This document shows, one piece after another, positions 20,706-30,203 of a stretch of 64,000 nucleotides of DNA. Every line of letters starts with the position of its first letter. Positions within the stretch are counted from its first letter, which is position 1. Source of the stretch: JAHRAW01 sp965249835. GTDB taxonomy: Bacteria; Pseudomonadota; Gammaproteobacteria; Arenicellales; Poriferihabitantaceae. The stretch covers positions 310,001-374,000 of the forward strand of contig CBDFMY010000003.1 of the NCBI GenBank assembly GCA_965249835.1, written 5' to 3'. A model generated the notes under the pieces. It was not told the origin of the DNA. It saw nothing but the letters and a program-made list of their open reading frames with translations, and did no database searches. The translations under genes were made by a program, and so were the position numbers.

Positions 20706-22079
20706 CTAAAAAAAAGTCGCGGATACCTGAAAGAGTTTTTCCACATCGGGGATGCGGCGTTTGTCGATGACAAAAATAATGACATGGTCGCCTTCGGCGA
20801 TGACGGTTTGGTCGTTGAGGCGCAATAGTTTGTCATCGCGCATGACGGCGCCGATGGTGGCGTCTTCGGGCAGTTTGATTTGCGGCAACGGGCGACCGAC
20901 GATTTTGGATGTCTTGGCATCGCCGTGGGCGACCGCTTCGATGACTTCGGCGACGCCGCGTCGCAGGGAGTGCGCGGCTTTGACATCGCCGCGTCGCACA
21001 TGGGATAGCAATGCGCTGACCGTGGCGAGGCGCGGGGAGATGGCGATGTCGATCTCGTTTTCGATGAGGTCGATGTAGGCGGTGCGGTTGACGATGGCCA
21101 TGGCGCGTCGCGCACCGAGTCGTTTGGCGAGCATCGCCGACAGGATGTTGGCTTCGTCCTCGTTGGTCAGGGAGCAAAATAATTCCATGGTGTCGATGTT
21201 TTCCTGACGCAACAATTCTTCATCGGCGGCATCGCCTTGCAACACCACCGTATTTTCCAATCGCTCCGAGACCATCTGCGCACGCGCCGGGTCGCGCTCG
21301 ATCAACTTCACCTGAAAGCCGGTTTGCTCAAGCGACTGCGCGAGGCGAAAACCGATGTTGCCGGCGCCGGCGATGATGACCCGCGTGCCCACTTCTTCGG
21401 TGCGGCGCAATTCCTGCATGACGGTGCGGATGTCGTCTTTGGTGGCGATGAAAAACACTTCGTCATCGGGTTCGATGATGGTGTCGCCGGTGGGGATGAT
21501 GGCGCGGTCGCGGCGGTAGATGGCCGCCACCCGGGTGCTGACCGAGGGCAGATGATTGCCGAGTTCGCGCAACGCCTGGCCCACCAGCGCGCCGCCGTAA
21601 TACGCGCGCAAGCCCACCAGACGAATTTTGCCGCCGGCGAAATCAATGACCTGCAACGCGCCCGGGTATTCGATTAGCCGCTGGATTTGTTCGGTAACCA
21701 CTTGTTCGGGACTGATGATGACATCGATGGGAATGCTGCCGCTGCAAAACAAATCGGGATACGCGAGGTATGCCGGCGAGCGCACGCGTGCGATTTTGGT
21801 CGGCGTGTTGAATAATGAATGAGCGATCTGGCAGGCGATCATGTTGATCTCGTCGCTGTCGGTTACCGCCAGCACCATGTCCACATCTTCCACGCCGGCG
21901 CGCAACAACACCTCCGGCGAAGACGCTTCGCCGGCGATGGTGCGAATGTCCAGACGGCCCTGCAACCCTTCCAGCACTTTGGGATTGCAGTCCACCAGCG
22001 TGATGTCGTTTTCCTCGCGCGAGAGAATTTCCGCGGTGGAAGTGCCGACCTGGCCGGCCCCCAGTATGATGATTTTCAT
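20706..22079 (-). CDS. trkA: Trk system K+ transport protein TrkA
   Basis: TrkA is the cytoplasmic nucleotide-binding regulator of TrkH. The 457-residue product has two RCK_N/RCK_C halves: MKIIILGAGQVGTSTAEIL and TRVIIAGAGNIGFRLAQSLE are the two Rossmann glycine motifs, each followed by a TrkA-C domain. The ATG at 22079 is chosen because the protein then begins exactly with the Rossmann strand as in the family (458 residues); an 11-codon longer frame would overlap rsmB. rsmB ends 17 nt upstream, giving the common fmt-rsmB-trkA-trkH order. Confidence 0.96.
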   Translation of the reverse strand: MKIIILGAGQVGTSTAEILSREENDITLVDCNPKVLEGLQGRLDIRTIAGEASSPEVLLRAGVEDVDMVLAVTDSDEINMIACQIAHSLFNTPTKIARVRSPAYLAYPDLFCSGSIPIDVIISPEQVVTEQIQRLIEYPGALQVIDFAGGKIRLVGLRAYYGGALVGQALRELGNHLPSVSTRVAAIYRRDRAIIPTGDTIIEPDDEVFFIATKDDIRTVMQELRRTEEVGTRVIIAGAGNIGFRLAQSLEQTGFQVKLIERDPARAQMVSERLENTVVLQGDAADEELLRQENIDTMELFCSLTNEDEANILSAMLAKRLGARRAMAIVNRTAYIDLIENEIDIAISPRLATVSALLSHVRRGDVKAAHSLRRGVAEVIEAVAHGDAKTSKIVGRPLPQIKLPEDATIGAVMRDDKLLRLNDQTVIAEGDHVIIFVIDKRRIPDVEKLFQVSATFF

Positions 22080-22095
22080 TTTCGGTTTGTGTGCG

Positions 22096-23451
22096 TTAAT
22101 ATTTGTTTCCAATTTTCTTCAGGCGACAAAAATAAAACCCGTCGCCGGGGTGAACACCGGGCAATCGTTGGCGACCGAAATCGGTGGCGATGCCGAGCAC
22201 GGCGTTGAGCGATTGCGCTTTCGCGTGCCCTTTTACCTGATTGGGCGCGGCTAACCATTTTTTTATCACCGCATCATTCTCCGCCGGCAGAATCGAACAA
22301 GTTACATATAGAAGTGTACCGCCTTGCTCAAGCAATGACCACACCGCCGACAACAGATCAAACTGCCGGCCGGCGAATTTTGCGACATCATCGGCGCGGC
22401 GGCGATGCTTGATGTCGGGGTGGCGGCGGATAATCCCGCTGCCGCTACACGGCACATCCAGCAAAATGCGCGCAAACAACCGGCCATCCCACCACGTTTT
22501 GGGCTGGGTCAAATCCGCCGCAACCACTTCCACTTCGCCCTCGCTACCCTCGTTGACAAGGCCGAGGCGGGCGAGATTTTGCGCCAGCCGATTAATCCGC
22601 GGCGGTAAATCCACCGCCACCATCGCCAGTTTCGGTTGACATTCGAGCAACAAGCAGGTCTTGCCGCCGGGGGCGGCGCAACCGTCCAGCACCCGCTCGC
22701 CGGGGGGTAGCGATAGTGCCCGCGCTACCAGTTGCGCTGACTCATCCTGTACCGACACCAGACCATCGGCGAATCCCGGGATTTTTTCCACCGGCATCGC
22801 GCTTGCCAGAGTCACGCCCAGTTCGCTGTCGGCGGTGGGTGTCGCTTCCATCCCGCTTGCGGCAAGCCGTTCGAGATAGGCATCGCGGCTGATTTTGCGT
22901 TGATTTACGCGCACCGTCAGCGGCGGTTTGCGATTGCTCGCTTGCATAATTTGGCGGAAGTGGTCGGGCCAATGGGTGCGGATTTCCCGGTATAACCACG
23001 GTGGAAACGAAAACCACGCCGCTGTATTTTTTTCATGCCTTTTTTCATCTGATTGTTCACTCGGTGCCAGTTCCCGCTTCAGGCGTTCGTGTTGCGCCAG
23101 AAAATTGCGCAACACACCGTTAATCATGTTGCCGGACCATTCAAACCGACCGCCGGCAACCGCCGCCACGCTCTCGCTGACAACCGCGTAGTGCGGCGTT
23201 CGCATGTGTTCCAGTTGATAGCAGCCGTTAATCAAAATGAAATGCAACACGCGATCGCGGGACTTTAGCGGCTTGCTTAACAACTGTGCGAGGATGCGGT
23301 CGAAATAATGATAATGACGACATGCGCCGTTTGCGATTTCCTGCAACCACGCACGCCGCCGTTGCGGCACCTTCGCCCGGTGAGTCGCCAGCGCAACGTC
23401 CAGCGAGCGGCCGCCATCCACCACATCCATCACCGCACGGGCGGCGACCAT
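22096..23451 (-). CDS. rsmB: 16S rRNA (cytosine967-C5)-methyltransferase
   Basis: RsmB methylates C967 of 16S rRNA. The protein (about 451 residues) has an N-terminal NusB-like RNA-binding domain (ARAVMDVVDGGRSLDVAL) and a C-terminal RsmB/NOP domain with VQDESAQLVARAL, VLDGCAAPGGKTCLLLE (SAM), LLDVPCSGSGIIRRHPD and YVTCSILPAEND; both catalytic cysteines (PCSG and TCS) are present. The start is uncertain between ATG 23451 and a TTG at 23478, which would leave 1 nt after the fmt stop; neither has a strong Shine-Dalgarno. Confidence 0.94.
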   Translation of the reverse strand: MVAARAVMDVVDGGRSLDVALATHRAKVPQRRRAWLQEIANGACRHYHYFDRILAQLLSKPLKSRDRVLHFILINGCYQLEHMRTPHYAVVSESVAAVAGGRFEWSGNMINGVLRNFLAQHERLKRELAPSEQSDEKRHEKNTAAWFSFPPWLYREIRTHWPDHFRQIMQASNRKPPLTVRVNQRKISRDAYLERLAASGMEATPTADSELGVTLASAMPVEKIPGFADGLVSVQDESAQLVARALSLPPGERVLDGCAAPGGKTCLLLECQPKLAMVAVDLPPRINRLAQNLARLGLVNEGSEGEVEVVAADLTQPKTWWDGRLFARILLDVPCSGSGIIRRHPDIKHRRRADDVAKFAGRQFDLLSAVWSLLEQGGTLLYVTCSILPAENDAVIKKWLAAPNQVKGHAKAQSLNAVLGIATDFGRQRLPGVHPGDGFYFCRLKKIGNKY

Positions 23452-23479
23452 GTGTATTGATAATGCGTTCGAAGACAAG

Positions 23480-24433
23480 TCAGGTAGCGGCGGCGAAAGT
23501 CATGCCGGGTTTAATATTCATTCCGTTCAGCAACGCCGCCACCGACATCGGCCTGCCGCCGGATTTTTGCACCTCGGTCAGCACCAGTGCACCATCGCCG
23601 GTGGCAATCGCAATACCGGTTTTATCCGCCCGGATAATTTCGCCGCGGCCGGCTTTGCCTTCGACGCGCTCGACATGCGCCGCCAACACCTTCAACTCAA
23701 TGCCGTTCAGTTCAACCAGCGTGGCCGGCCACGGATGGAAAGCGCGCACCTTGCGCGCAAGAGTCGCCGCGTCCAGCCGCCAGTCCATGGTTGCTTCGGC
23801 CTTGGTCAGTTTGGGCGCATAACCAGCCAGGCTTCGGTCTTGAACTGTCGCCGTCAATTCGCGATTAGCCAGCGCCGGCAGACTGGCAGCCAGCAACTCG
23901 CCGGCGAGGTGCGCGAGTTTTTCCTGCAACCCGCCGCCGGTGTCATCCGCGTTGATGGGAATGCGTGAGTGCGCCAGCACCGCGCCGGTGTCGAGACCAT
24001 CGTCCATCTGCATCAAACTGACACCGGTGAGGTCGTCGCCGGCTTCGATGGCGCGCTGGATGGGCGCGGCGCCACGCCAGCGCGGCAAAAGCGAGGCGTG
24101 GAGATTGACGCATCCGAGCGCGGGAACGGCGAGCAACGCGGGCGGCAACAACAAACCGTAGGCCACCACCACCATCAAATCGGGTTTCAATTGTCGCAAC
24201 TGCGTGGTCGCGGATTGGCCGCGCAATGATTCGGGTTGGAAAACCGGCAAGTTATGTTGCAACGCAACTTCTTTCACCGCGCTCCGGCGACGCTTTTGCC
24301 CGCGACCCGCCGGGCGCTCCGGCGCGGTGTAGACCGCCGCGACTTCCACCGAATCCGAGGCCAGCAATGCATGCAGACCGGGAACGGAAAAAGCCGGCGT
24401 GCCGGCAAACACAACGCGCATCGGGCGACTCAA
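23480..24433 (-). CDS. fmt: methionyl-tRNA formyltransferase
   Basis: Fmt formylates initiator Met-tRNA. The 317-residue product starts MSRPMRVVFAGTPAFSVPGLHAL and contains NLHASLLPRWRGAAPIQRAIEAGD with the conserved Asn and His, and DDGLDTGAVL; a C-terminal OB-type domain follows. The ATG at 24433 or the one 4 codons later could be used. It is 12 nt downstream of def, the usual pairing of formylation and deformylation, and precedes rsmB. Confidence 0.96.
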   Translation of the reverse strand: MSRPMRVVFAGTPAFSVPGLHALLASDSVEVAAVYTAPERPAGRGQKRRRSAVKEVALQHNLPVFQPESLRGQSATTQLRQLKPDLMVVVAYGLLLPPALLAVPALGCVNLHASLLPRWRGAAPIQRAIEAGDDLTGVSLMQMDDGLDTGAVLAHSRIPINADDTGGGLQEKLAHLAGELLAASLPALANRELTATVQDRSLAGYAPKLTKAEATMDWRLDAATLARKVRAFHPWPATLVELNGIELKVLAAHVERVEGKAGRGEIIRADKTGIAIATGDGALVLTEVQKSGGRPMSVAALLNGMNIKPGMTFAAAT

Positions 24434-24445
24434 TGGTCCGAGCGG

Positions 24446-24970
24446 TCAGGCGACCTGGGAGACGCCCTGAGAAGCAGCCTGGATTTCTTTTTTGATTTGC
24501 TTGCGAATCCGGCTCTGTTTGATGCGCGACAGATAATCGACGAATACCTTGCCGTTCAAGTGGTCGATTTCGTGCTGAATGCAAACCGACAACGTTTCAT
24601 CGGCGGCCATCTCAAACGACTGCCCTTTCGCATCGCACGCTTTGATGGTAACCGTCTTCGCGCGCTCCACCGTGACGAACACGCCGGGCACCGACAGGCA
24701 GCCCTCTTCGGATTCGGTTTTGCCCGCGAGGTCAGAGATTTCGGGGTTGATGAACACGCGCAAGTCGTTCTTCTGTTCGGACAAATCCATCACCACCACG
24801 CGCTTCGGCACGTTGACCTGCACCGCCGCCAACCCGATGCCGGGCGCCGCATACATGGTCTGCGCCATGTCCGCCACCAGTTGCGCAAGTTCGTCGTCGA
24901 ACTCGGTCACCGGCTGCGCGACCTGCCGCAAACGCGGGTCGGGGTATGTCAGAATGTTGAGCGTGGTCAT
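24446..24970 (-). CDS. def: peptide deformylase
   Basis: Def removes the N-formyl group from nascent proteins using an active-site metal. All three motifs are present in the 174-residue product: GIGLAAVQVNV, EEGCLSVPG (Cys ligand) and QHEIDHLNG (two His ligands and catalytic Glu). The start at 24970 gives MTTLNILTYPDPRLRQVA as in the family. It is the first gene of def-fmt-rsmB-trkA-trkH. The 128-nt gap upstream separates it from a divergent methyltransferase gene. Confidence 0.96.
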   Translation of the reverse strand: MTTLNILTYPDPRLRQVAQPVTEFDDELAQLVADMAQTMYAAPGIGLAAVQVNVPKRVVVMDLSEQKNDLRVFINPEISDLAGKTESEEGCLSVPGVFVTVERAKTVTIKACDAKGQSFEMAADETLSVCIQHEIDHLNGKVFVDYLSRIKQSRIRKQIKKEIQAASQGVSQVA

Positions 24971-25098
24971 GAATATCCCAGGCATTCACACCGGGTGGGT
25001 GATTATATTCCCCATCAAGAATAAACTGATACAACAGTTGTTGACCGTCGGCCAACTCCGATATGTTCAACCACTACACATATGGTGTCAAGTGAAGT

Positions 25099-25752
25099 AT
25101 GTCACACAAGAGGCGCATTAAATCTCCTGACGGCGCGTTGCAAATCATCACTCGTCGCACGTTGGCGCATTATAACCAACACGCTCGTGAGTTTCGTGTC
25201 GGCACGGATGATCACGATGTTTCGCAAAACATAGACGCGTTGCTCGCGGCGATGACGCGACCGCCGCCGTGTCGCATTCTCGATTTCGGATGCGGGCCGG
25301 GGCGGGATTTGATGCGTTTCAGCGAACTGGGGCATCAGCCGGTCGGGTTGGACGGGTCGGCGGAATTCGTCGCCATGGCGCGACAGCGCGTCGCTTGCGA
25401 AGTGTGGTTGCAGGATTTTCTCGACCTCGATTTGCCACCGTCTCGTTTTGATGGCGTGTTCGCCAACGCTTCGCTTTTTCATGTGCCGCAGCAGGCATTG
25501 CCCGATGTGTTGTGTGCGTTGTGGAAAACCCTCGACTCCGATGGCGTGTTGTTCGCATCCAATCCGCGCGGCGACAACCGGGAGGGTTGGAACGGAAGCC
25601 GCTACGGGTGTTACCACGACCGGCGTCAATGGCGCGGCTATGTCGAAGCGGCCGGCTTCGTTGAGTTGCATCACTACTACCGGCCGGCCGGCAAACCGCG
25701 CGACCAGCAACCGTGGCTGGCAACGCTGTGGCGAAAAACAAACGCGGATTGA
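25099..25752 (+). CDS. class I SAM-dependent methyltransferase
   Basis: A 217-residue soluble protein with a methyltransferase Rossmann fold: CRILDFGCGPGRDLMRFSELG (motif I), GLDGSAEFVAMAR (motif II) and FDGVFANASLFHVP (motif IV/post I). The YNQHAREF start is shared with a small family of uncharacterised methyltransferases in proteobacteria. Substrate cannot be inferred. It is a single gene, divergent from def and convergent with the acyl-CoA synthetase gene, whose stop is only 5 nt away. Confidence 0.85.
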   Translation: MSHKRRIKSPDGALQIITRRTLAHYNQHAREFRVGTDDHDVSQNIDALLAAMTRPPPCRILDFGCGPGRDLMRFSELGHQPVGLDGSAEFVAMARQRVACEVWLQDFLDLDLPPSRFDGVFANASLFHVPQQALPDVLCALWKTLDSDGVLFASNPRGDNREGWNGSRYGCYHDRRQWRGYVEAAGFVELHHYYRPAGKPRDQQPWLATLWRKTNAD

Positions 25753-25757
25753 TGCGG

Positions 25758-27314
25758 TTATTTATGTTCGGGTGTGTTCGCGCATTCCGCGCCGTATCGC
25801 TCGCGCAATTCGCGCTTGAGGATTTTCCCGGCGGCATTGCGCGGGAATTGTTCCAGCACCAACGCATCAGCGAGGCGTTGGAACTTGGCATCGACACGCT
25901 GGTTGACCCAGGCGATGAGGTCGGCGGGCCTTAATTCGCCAACTTCGCCGATGCAAGTGACGGCGGCGACCGGTGCTTCGCCCCACTTCGGATGGGGCGC
26001 GCCGAACACCGCCACCTCGCTCACCGCCGGGTGGCGGATGACCACTTCCTCGATGTCCCTGGGATACACATTGGCACCGCCGCTGATGATCATGTCTTTT
26101 TTGCGGTCGACCAAAAATACAAAGCCGTCTTCGTCCATGTAGCCGAGGTCGCCGGAATGTAGCCAGCCGTTGCGGATGGCTTGCCGGGTCATTTCCGGCT
26201 GGTTGTAATAGCCCGGCATGAGTAACGGCCCGCGTCCGCAGATTTCGCCGATGACCTGGGGCGGACACGGCTGATCGTTTTCATCGAGGATGCAGGCTTC
26301 GGTGAAGGCGGCCGGGCAACCCACGGAACCGGCTTTGGCGAGCGCGTCGTTCTTGTCGAGGATGGTCATGAAACCTTCGGTGATGCCGTACAGTTCGTAG
26401 AATCTACCGGGTAGCACTTCGTGTATCTGCTGCTTGCAGGCAAGATGCAACGGCGCGCCAACGCTACCGAGCATTTCCAGCGAAGCGAGTTTTGCCGGAT
26501 CAAACCTCGCACTATTGAGGATGGCGATAATCTGCGCCGGCACCAGGATGACGTGGGTGACGCGCTGCGCGGCGATGGTCTCGATGAAACGCTCGGCGTC
26601 GAAACTCTCGTGCAGGAGGTAACGGCAACCGAGATACATCCACGGCATAAAAGTAAGCATGGCGCCGTTGAACACCAGCGCGCCGGCATGAAGCACCACG
26701 CTTTCCGGGGTCATGCGCCAGGCGTTGGCGAACAGCGTGCAATACATGGCGCGAACGCGGTGGCTGTGAACGATGCCCTTGGGCGCGCCGGTGGTGCCGC
26801 TGGAATACATAATGTTGTAGGGGTCATCGCCTGTGATATCAACGGCCGGGTCAGCGGTGGAGGCGGCGGCGGTGAATCGGGCGTAGGTCTGGAAGCCGTC
26901 AGGGGCAGCCTCGTCGCCGCTCAGGATATAGCGGTCGCGGGCAATGCCCGCGAGGTGCGGACGAATGGAATCCAGTGTCTCGGCGTGGTCGGGGTCGGCA
27001 AGCACCAGTTTGCTGTGGGAATCCCGCAACAGTTTCTGCAAACCACCGGGGCGCAACAAGGTGCTGCACGGGACGATAACGATGCCGCTTACCGCGGCGG
27101 CCCAGTAGGCGGCAAGCAACTCAAACCCGTTGGGCAGCACGGTGGCGACCTTGTCGCCCTTCACCAACCCGCAGTCCAACCATGCGTTGGCGAGGCGGTT
27201 GACCTCGCGATTCAATTCGGCAAATGAATACTCACGGCCGGCGAACGCCAGCGCCACCTGCTCGGGGCGGCAACGGGCGTGATGAGCGAGTAGCCGGGAA
27301 ATCGTCGGCATCAT
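25758..27314 (-). CDS. AMP-dependent acyl-CoA synthetase/ligase
   Basis: The family activates carboxylic acids through an acyl-adenylate to acyl-CoA. The 518-residue product has the P-loop-like YSSGTTGAPKGIVHSH, YELYGITEG, the hinge HSGDLGYMDEDGFVFLVDRKKDMIISGG and the catalytic lysine in RNAAGKILKRELR. By motif wording it is closest to long/medium-chain or cyclohexanecarboxylate-type CoA ligases; the substrate is unknown. Two adjacent ATGs (27314 and 27311) are the likely start, just 10 nt downstream of the DNA methyltransferase stop. Confidence 0.9.
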   Translation of the reverse strand: MMPTISRLLAHHARCRPEQVALAFAGREYSFAELNREVNRLANAWLDCGLVKGDKVATVLPNGFELLAAYWAAAVSGIVIVPCSTLLRPGGLQKLLRDSHSKLVLADPDHAETLDSIRPHLAGIARDRYILSGDEAAPDGFQTYARFTAAASTADPAVDITGDDPYNIMYSSGTTGAPKGIVHSHRVRAMYCTLFANAWRMTPESVVLHAGALVFNGAMLTFMPWMYLGCRYLLHESFDAERFIETIAAQRVTHVILVPAQIIAILNSARFDPAKLASLEMLGSVGAPLHLACKQQIHEVLPGRFYELYGITEGFMTILDKNDALAKAGSVGCPAAFTEACILDENDQPCPPQVIGEICGRGPLLMPGYYNQPEMTRQAIRNGWLHSGDLGYMDEDGFVFLVDRKKDMIISGGANVYPRDIEEVVIRHPAVSEVAVFGAPHPKWGEAPVAAVTCIGEVGELRPADLIAWVNQRVDAKFQRLADALVLEQFPRNAAGKILKRELRERYGAECANTPEHK

Positions 27315-27324
27315 GGTCGGGGCA

Positions 27325-28845
27325 TTATTTCCGCGTGAGCAAATCTTCCTGCAAAGGGTTTCCGGTAATCGGATGCGCGAGCGGCGGCAGGTTTGGCATT
27401 TTTTTGTCGCTGGCGAAGTATTCTTCAATTGACCACATCACCAGTCGGTTATATGAAGTTACCCCTTGCTGTAGTTTGCCGGCATCGGCGATACATTGTT
27501 TTACCGTTTTCGTGTTCCATTTTTGCATGGTGATGAATAGGCCGATGGACGCATAGCCGCTGGTGATTTGCGACAACAGCGCCTTCAGGTCGCTTACATT
27601 CGGTGCGCCGCCTTTTACCTGGGCATAGCACATCCCCTCTTCACCCTCCGGCGGTTGCAGCAAACCGGCTCTGCCATCCACACCACCATCGCCGGTTTGT
27701 TTGGTGTTAGACAGAAAGCCGGGGATGAGATGCACCGCCCATTTCTCGAAAACGAACGGATGCTTTGTCGCCATATCTTTTGCCGCATCCAAATCAAAAG
27801 GCACGCCTTTTACAACAAATTTCGCGTTTTTCATGCGTTCCTTTTGAATTACTTCCAACGCATAAAACGAAATATCAACGCCGATAAATTTTCGTTTTAA
27901 TTTCATCGCCGCTTCAATGGTAGTCCCGCAACCGCAAAACGGATCGAGAACCACATCACCTTCATTACTTGATGCTTTGATTATTCGATCAAGTAACGCA
28001 AGCGGCTTTTGTGTGGGATAACCAAGGCGCTCCTTGCTTGAATTGTTGATTTTGTCAATTGCCCAAACACTGGAAACAGGCGAACCATATTTCATGGCTT
28101 CGTCCAAATAGCGTTTAATCCGTTTTCCACCACCAGCATCTGATAACACATATTTGCGCCCGTCCTTGTCTTCGCACACCTTTTGTCTTCTGGTCTTAAT
28201 GTATTCTTCTTCACTTTTCCACGGACGGCTGTAGCCATTAAAATGGCCGGCTTTCTTTTTGGCGTAAAAGAAAATGCAATCATGTCTGCTCTCAAACTTA
28301 TCTTTCAGCCGTTTGTTCCATCCACTGTAACTCCAAATTATTTCATTTTTATAATTTTTCACTCCAAACACATCATCCATAATTATTTTCAAGTAATGCG
28401 AAGCGGTCGGGTCGCAGTGCAGATAAATACTGCCATCATTTTTCAGTATGCGGTGCATTTCATTGATGCGGTCAGCCATATAAATCAGATACGCCAACAT
28501 TCCGTTGCCGTCTTTGAAGAACATATCCAACGCCATCACCGAATTGCGTGCTTTGTGACCCACCGATCTTTTAATTTGAGCGATGCGCTCGGCGGTTTTT
28601 TCGCTCCATTCCCAGGTGTCGCTAAATGCGGTCATTTGCGCGAGGTCTTTGCGCTTCGTGGCTTGGCTATCTTTGCTCTTTTTTCTGCCAAACAAAATGT
28701 TGTAGTTGGCATCGGAGTTAAACGGCGGGTCCAGATAAATCAAATCCACGCAAGCATCGGGCCATAGTTTCATCACATCCCAGCAATCACCGTAATACAA
28801 CGTGTTGGGTTGCATGGAGAGGTCTAGTTGATTTTTCCCGGCCAT
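27325..28845 (-). CDS. DNA methyltransferase fused to an Mrr-like nuclease domain
   Basis: The N-terminal two-thirds is an amino-methyltransferase: catalytic DPPFNSD near residue 40 comes before the SAM motif DPFCGCGTTIEAA near 301, the order of beta-class N6-adenine/N4-cytosine enzymes. The C-terminal 140 residues contain TGDGGVDGRAG and a YAQVKGG motif, an arrangement like the Asp...Gln-x-Lys catalytic core of Mrr_cat nucleases. It could therefore both modify and cut DNA as a single polypeptide. No separate specificity subunit is nearby. The ATG at 28845 is used (a TTG lies two codons earlier). The segment is AT-richer than its neighbours, suggesting transfer. Confidence 0.85.
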   Translation of the reverse strand: MAGKNQLDLSMQPNTLYYGDCWDVMKLWPDACVDLIYLDPPFNSDANYNILFGRKKSKDSQATKRKDLAQMTAFSDTWEWSEKTAERIAQIKRSVGHKARNSVMALDMFFKDGNGMLAYLIYMADRINEMHRILKNDGSIYLHCDPTASHYLKIIMDDVFGVKNYKNEIIWSYSGWNKRLKDKFESRHDCIFFYAKKKAGHFNGYSRPWKSEEEYIKTRRQKVCEDKDGRKYVLSDAGGGKRIKRYLDEAMKYGSPVSSVWAIDKINNSSKERLGYPTQKPLALLDRIIKASSNEGDVVLDPFCGCGTTIEAAMKLKRKFIGVDISFYALEVIQKERMKNAKFVVKGVPFDLDAAKDMATKHPFVFEKWAVHLIPGFLSNTKQTGDGGVDGRAGLLQPPEGEEGMCYAQVKGGAPNVSDLKALLSQITSGYASIGLFITMQKWNTKTVKQCIADAGKLQQGVTSYNRLVMWSIEEYFASDKKMPNLPPLAHPITGNPLQEDLLTRK

Positions 28846-28915
28846 GTTCAAAAAGTAAGGAGAATTAAAGGTTGGATTATAGCCACTTTACCCGCCATTC
28901 GCTGACAAAACAAAC

Positions 28916-29015
28916 TATCGCAGACAACCAAGCGTGGCTTCCAGACCGGCCATGATAAGCGGAATCTGTTCGCGGCGACACGCAACCACCGACAAGCGAA
29001 ACCAGTTGCCGCGCC
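28916..29015 (-). pseudogene. decayed copy of the aminotransferase 3' end
   Basis: The minus strand reads NWFRLSVVACRREQIPLIM followed by AGLEATLGCLR and a stop. This closely parallels the end of the intact aminotransferase gene (NWFRLSVGACRRQQIPLIM, then ASLEAALAKVEG and a stop) 1.46 kb away in the same orientation. About 85 nt align at roughly 80 percent identity by eye. Nothing upstream in frame continues the gene: the relic abuts the fic stop codon. It marks a duplication or insertion event around fic. Confidence 0.8.
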
Positions 29016-29026
29016 GGCGGACATAA

Positions 29027-30190
29027 TCACAACGGCTCGGTGCCTTCGGCGAGGATGCTGAGATATTGGCTATACGCGAACACTTGCCTGCGTTGCCGCC
29101 CGCTGATTTCTTTTACGATGTTCAAGTCGATGAGATGACCGACCGCGGTTCGCACGGTCGGCGCCGACAAGCCCAGCGCTTTGGCGGTGGCCGGTATGAC
29201 GATGAGTGGATTGCTCTGCAAGTGCTCGTGCACGCGCAAGGTTGATGCGGATGCATGACGCAATCGCTCGCGGTCATTGTCGAACAATTTCAAAATTCGT
29301 TGCACGCTCTCGGCCGCTTGCTCGGAGGTTTCCTTGATGCCGGTCAGGAAAAATTCAATCCATCCTTCCCAATCGCCGTGCTCGCGGACGCGCTGCAACC
29401 AATCATAGTATTCGTCGCGTCTGTTCTTCAGGAACAAACTCAAATACAAAATCGGTTGTTGCAACGCGCCCTCGGCGTGTAGCAAAAAAGTAATCAACAA
29501 ACGCCCGAGCCGACCGTTGCCGTCGAGGAACGGGTGAATGGTTTCGAATTGCACATGCGCAAGCGCGGCTTTAGTCAGCAGCGGCATCGCCGGGCTACGC
29601 TGGTGAATGAATTTTTCCAAATCGCTCATGCATTGCATAACTTCGTTCGCCGGTGGCGGCACATAGCGAGCGGTGCCCGGACGCGTGCCGCCGACCCAGT
29701 TCTGGGTGCGGCGAAACTCGCCGGGTTGTTTGTCGCTACCGCGACCTTTGGCGAGCAATTTGGCGTGGACTTCCCGCAACAATCGATTGGACAACGGCAT
29801 GCCTTGTTCCAGTTGCGTCATGCCGTGCTCCATCGCGTTGACATAAAGCGATGTTTCCAACACATCATCCGGCGACGCGTCCGATGCATCGTCAACACCC
29901 ACGCGCAACAAGTCGGCGAGCGATGATTGGGTGCCCTCAATCTGTGCCGACAGCACCGCCTCCTTGCGCACATACATGTAAACAAACAATTTCGGGTTGG
30001 GCAAAGTCGCGCTCATGCCGTCCAGTCGCCCCAGTGCGCGATTGGCTTGCTCCAACAACGCGAGATGCGGCTCCAGACGCAACGGTGGACCGGGCGGAAG
30101 CGGTGTCGGGATGAACGCACGCACCTGCTCGCCCGGCGTGGTGCTGATGGCGTATCGCCCAGTTTGGCGGGATCGGACGAGGTTGGGCAT
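29027..30190 (-). CDS. Fic family protein with winged-helix C terminus
   Basis: Fic proteins transfer AMP (or related groups) from nucleotides to protein hydroxyls. The 387-residue product has a Fic_N region with an inhibitory-type motif SAQIEG (residues 81-86, fitting [S/T]xxxE[G/N]), the active-site motif HPFLDGNGRLGR with catalytic His219, and a C-terminal domain resembling a winged helix (LGLSAPTVRTAVGHLIDLNIVKEISGRQR). With the inhibitory helix inside the same chain it is likely self-restrained (class II-like layout). Two inverted repeats of equal spacing lie directly upstream, suggesting autoregulation. Flanked by duplicated aminotransferase 3' ends. Confidence 0.92.
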   Translation of the reverse strand: MPNLVRSRQTGRYAISTTPGEQVRAFIPTPLPPGPPLRLEPHLALLEQANRALGRLDGMSATLPNPKLFVYMYVRKEAVLSAQIEGTQSSLADLLRVGVDDASDASPDDVLETSLYVNAMEHGMTQLEQGMPLSNRLLREVHAKLLAKGRGSDKQPGEFRRTQNWVGGTRPGTARYVPPPANEVMQCMSDLEKFIHQRSPAMPLLTKAALAHVQFETIHPFLDGNGRLGRLLITFLLHAEGALQQPILYLSLFLKNRRDEYYDWLQRVREHGDWEGWIEFFLTGIKETSEQAAESVQRILKLFDNDRERLRHASASTLRVHEHLQSNPLIVIPATAKALGLSAPTVRTAVGHLIDLNIVKEISGRQRRQVFAYSQYLSILAEGTEPL

Positions 30191-30203
30191 AGCGAAAGAA
30201 AAG

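Noticed and set aside
25060..25098. Partial palindrome ACACATATGGTGT upstream of the methyltransferase gene
   Set aside because: Short and imperfect; chance occurrence cannot be excluded.
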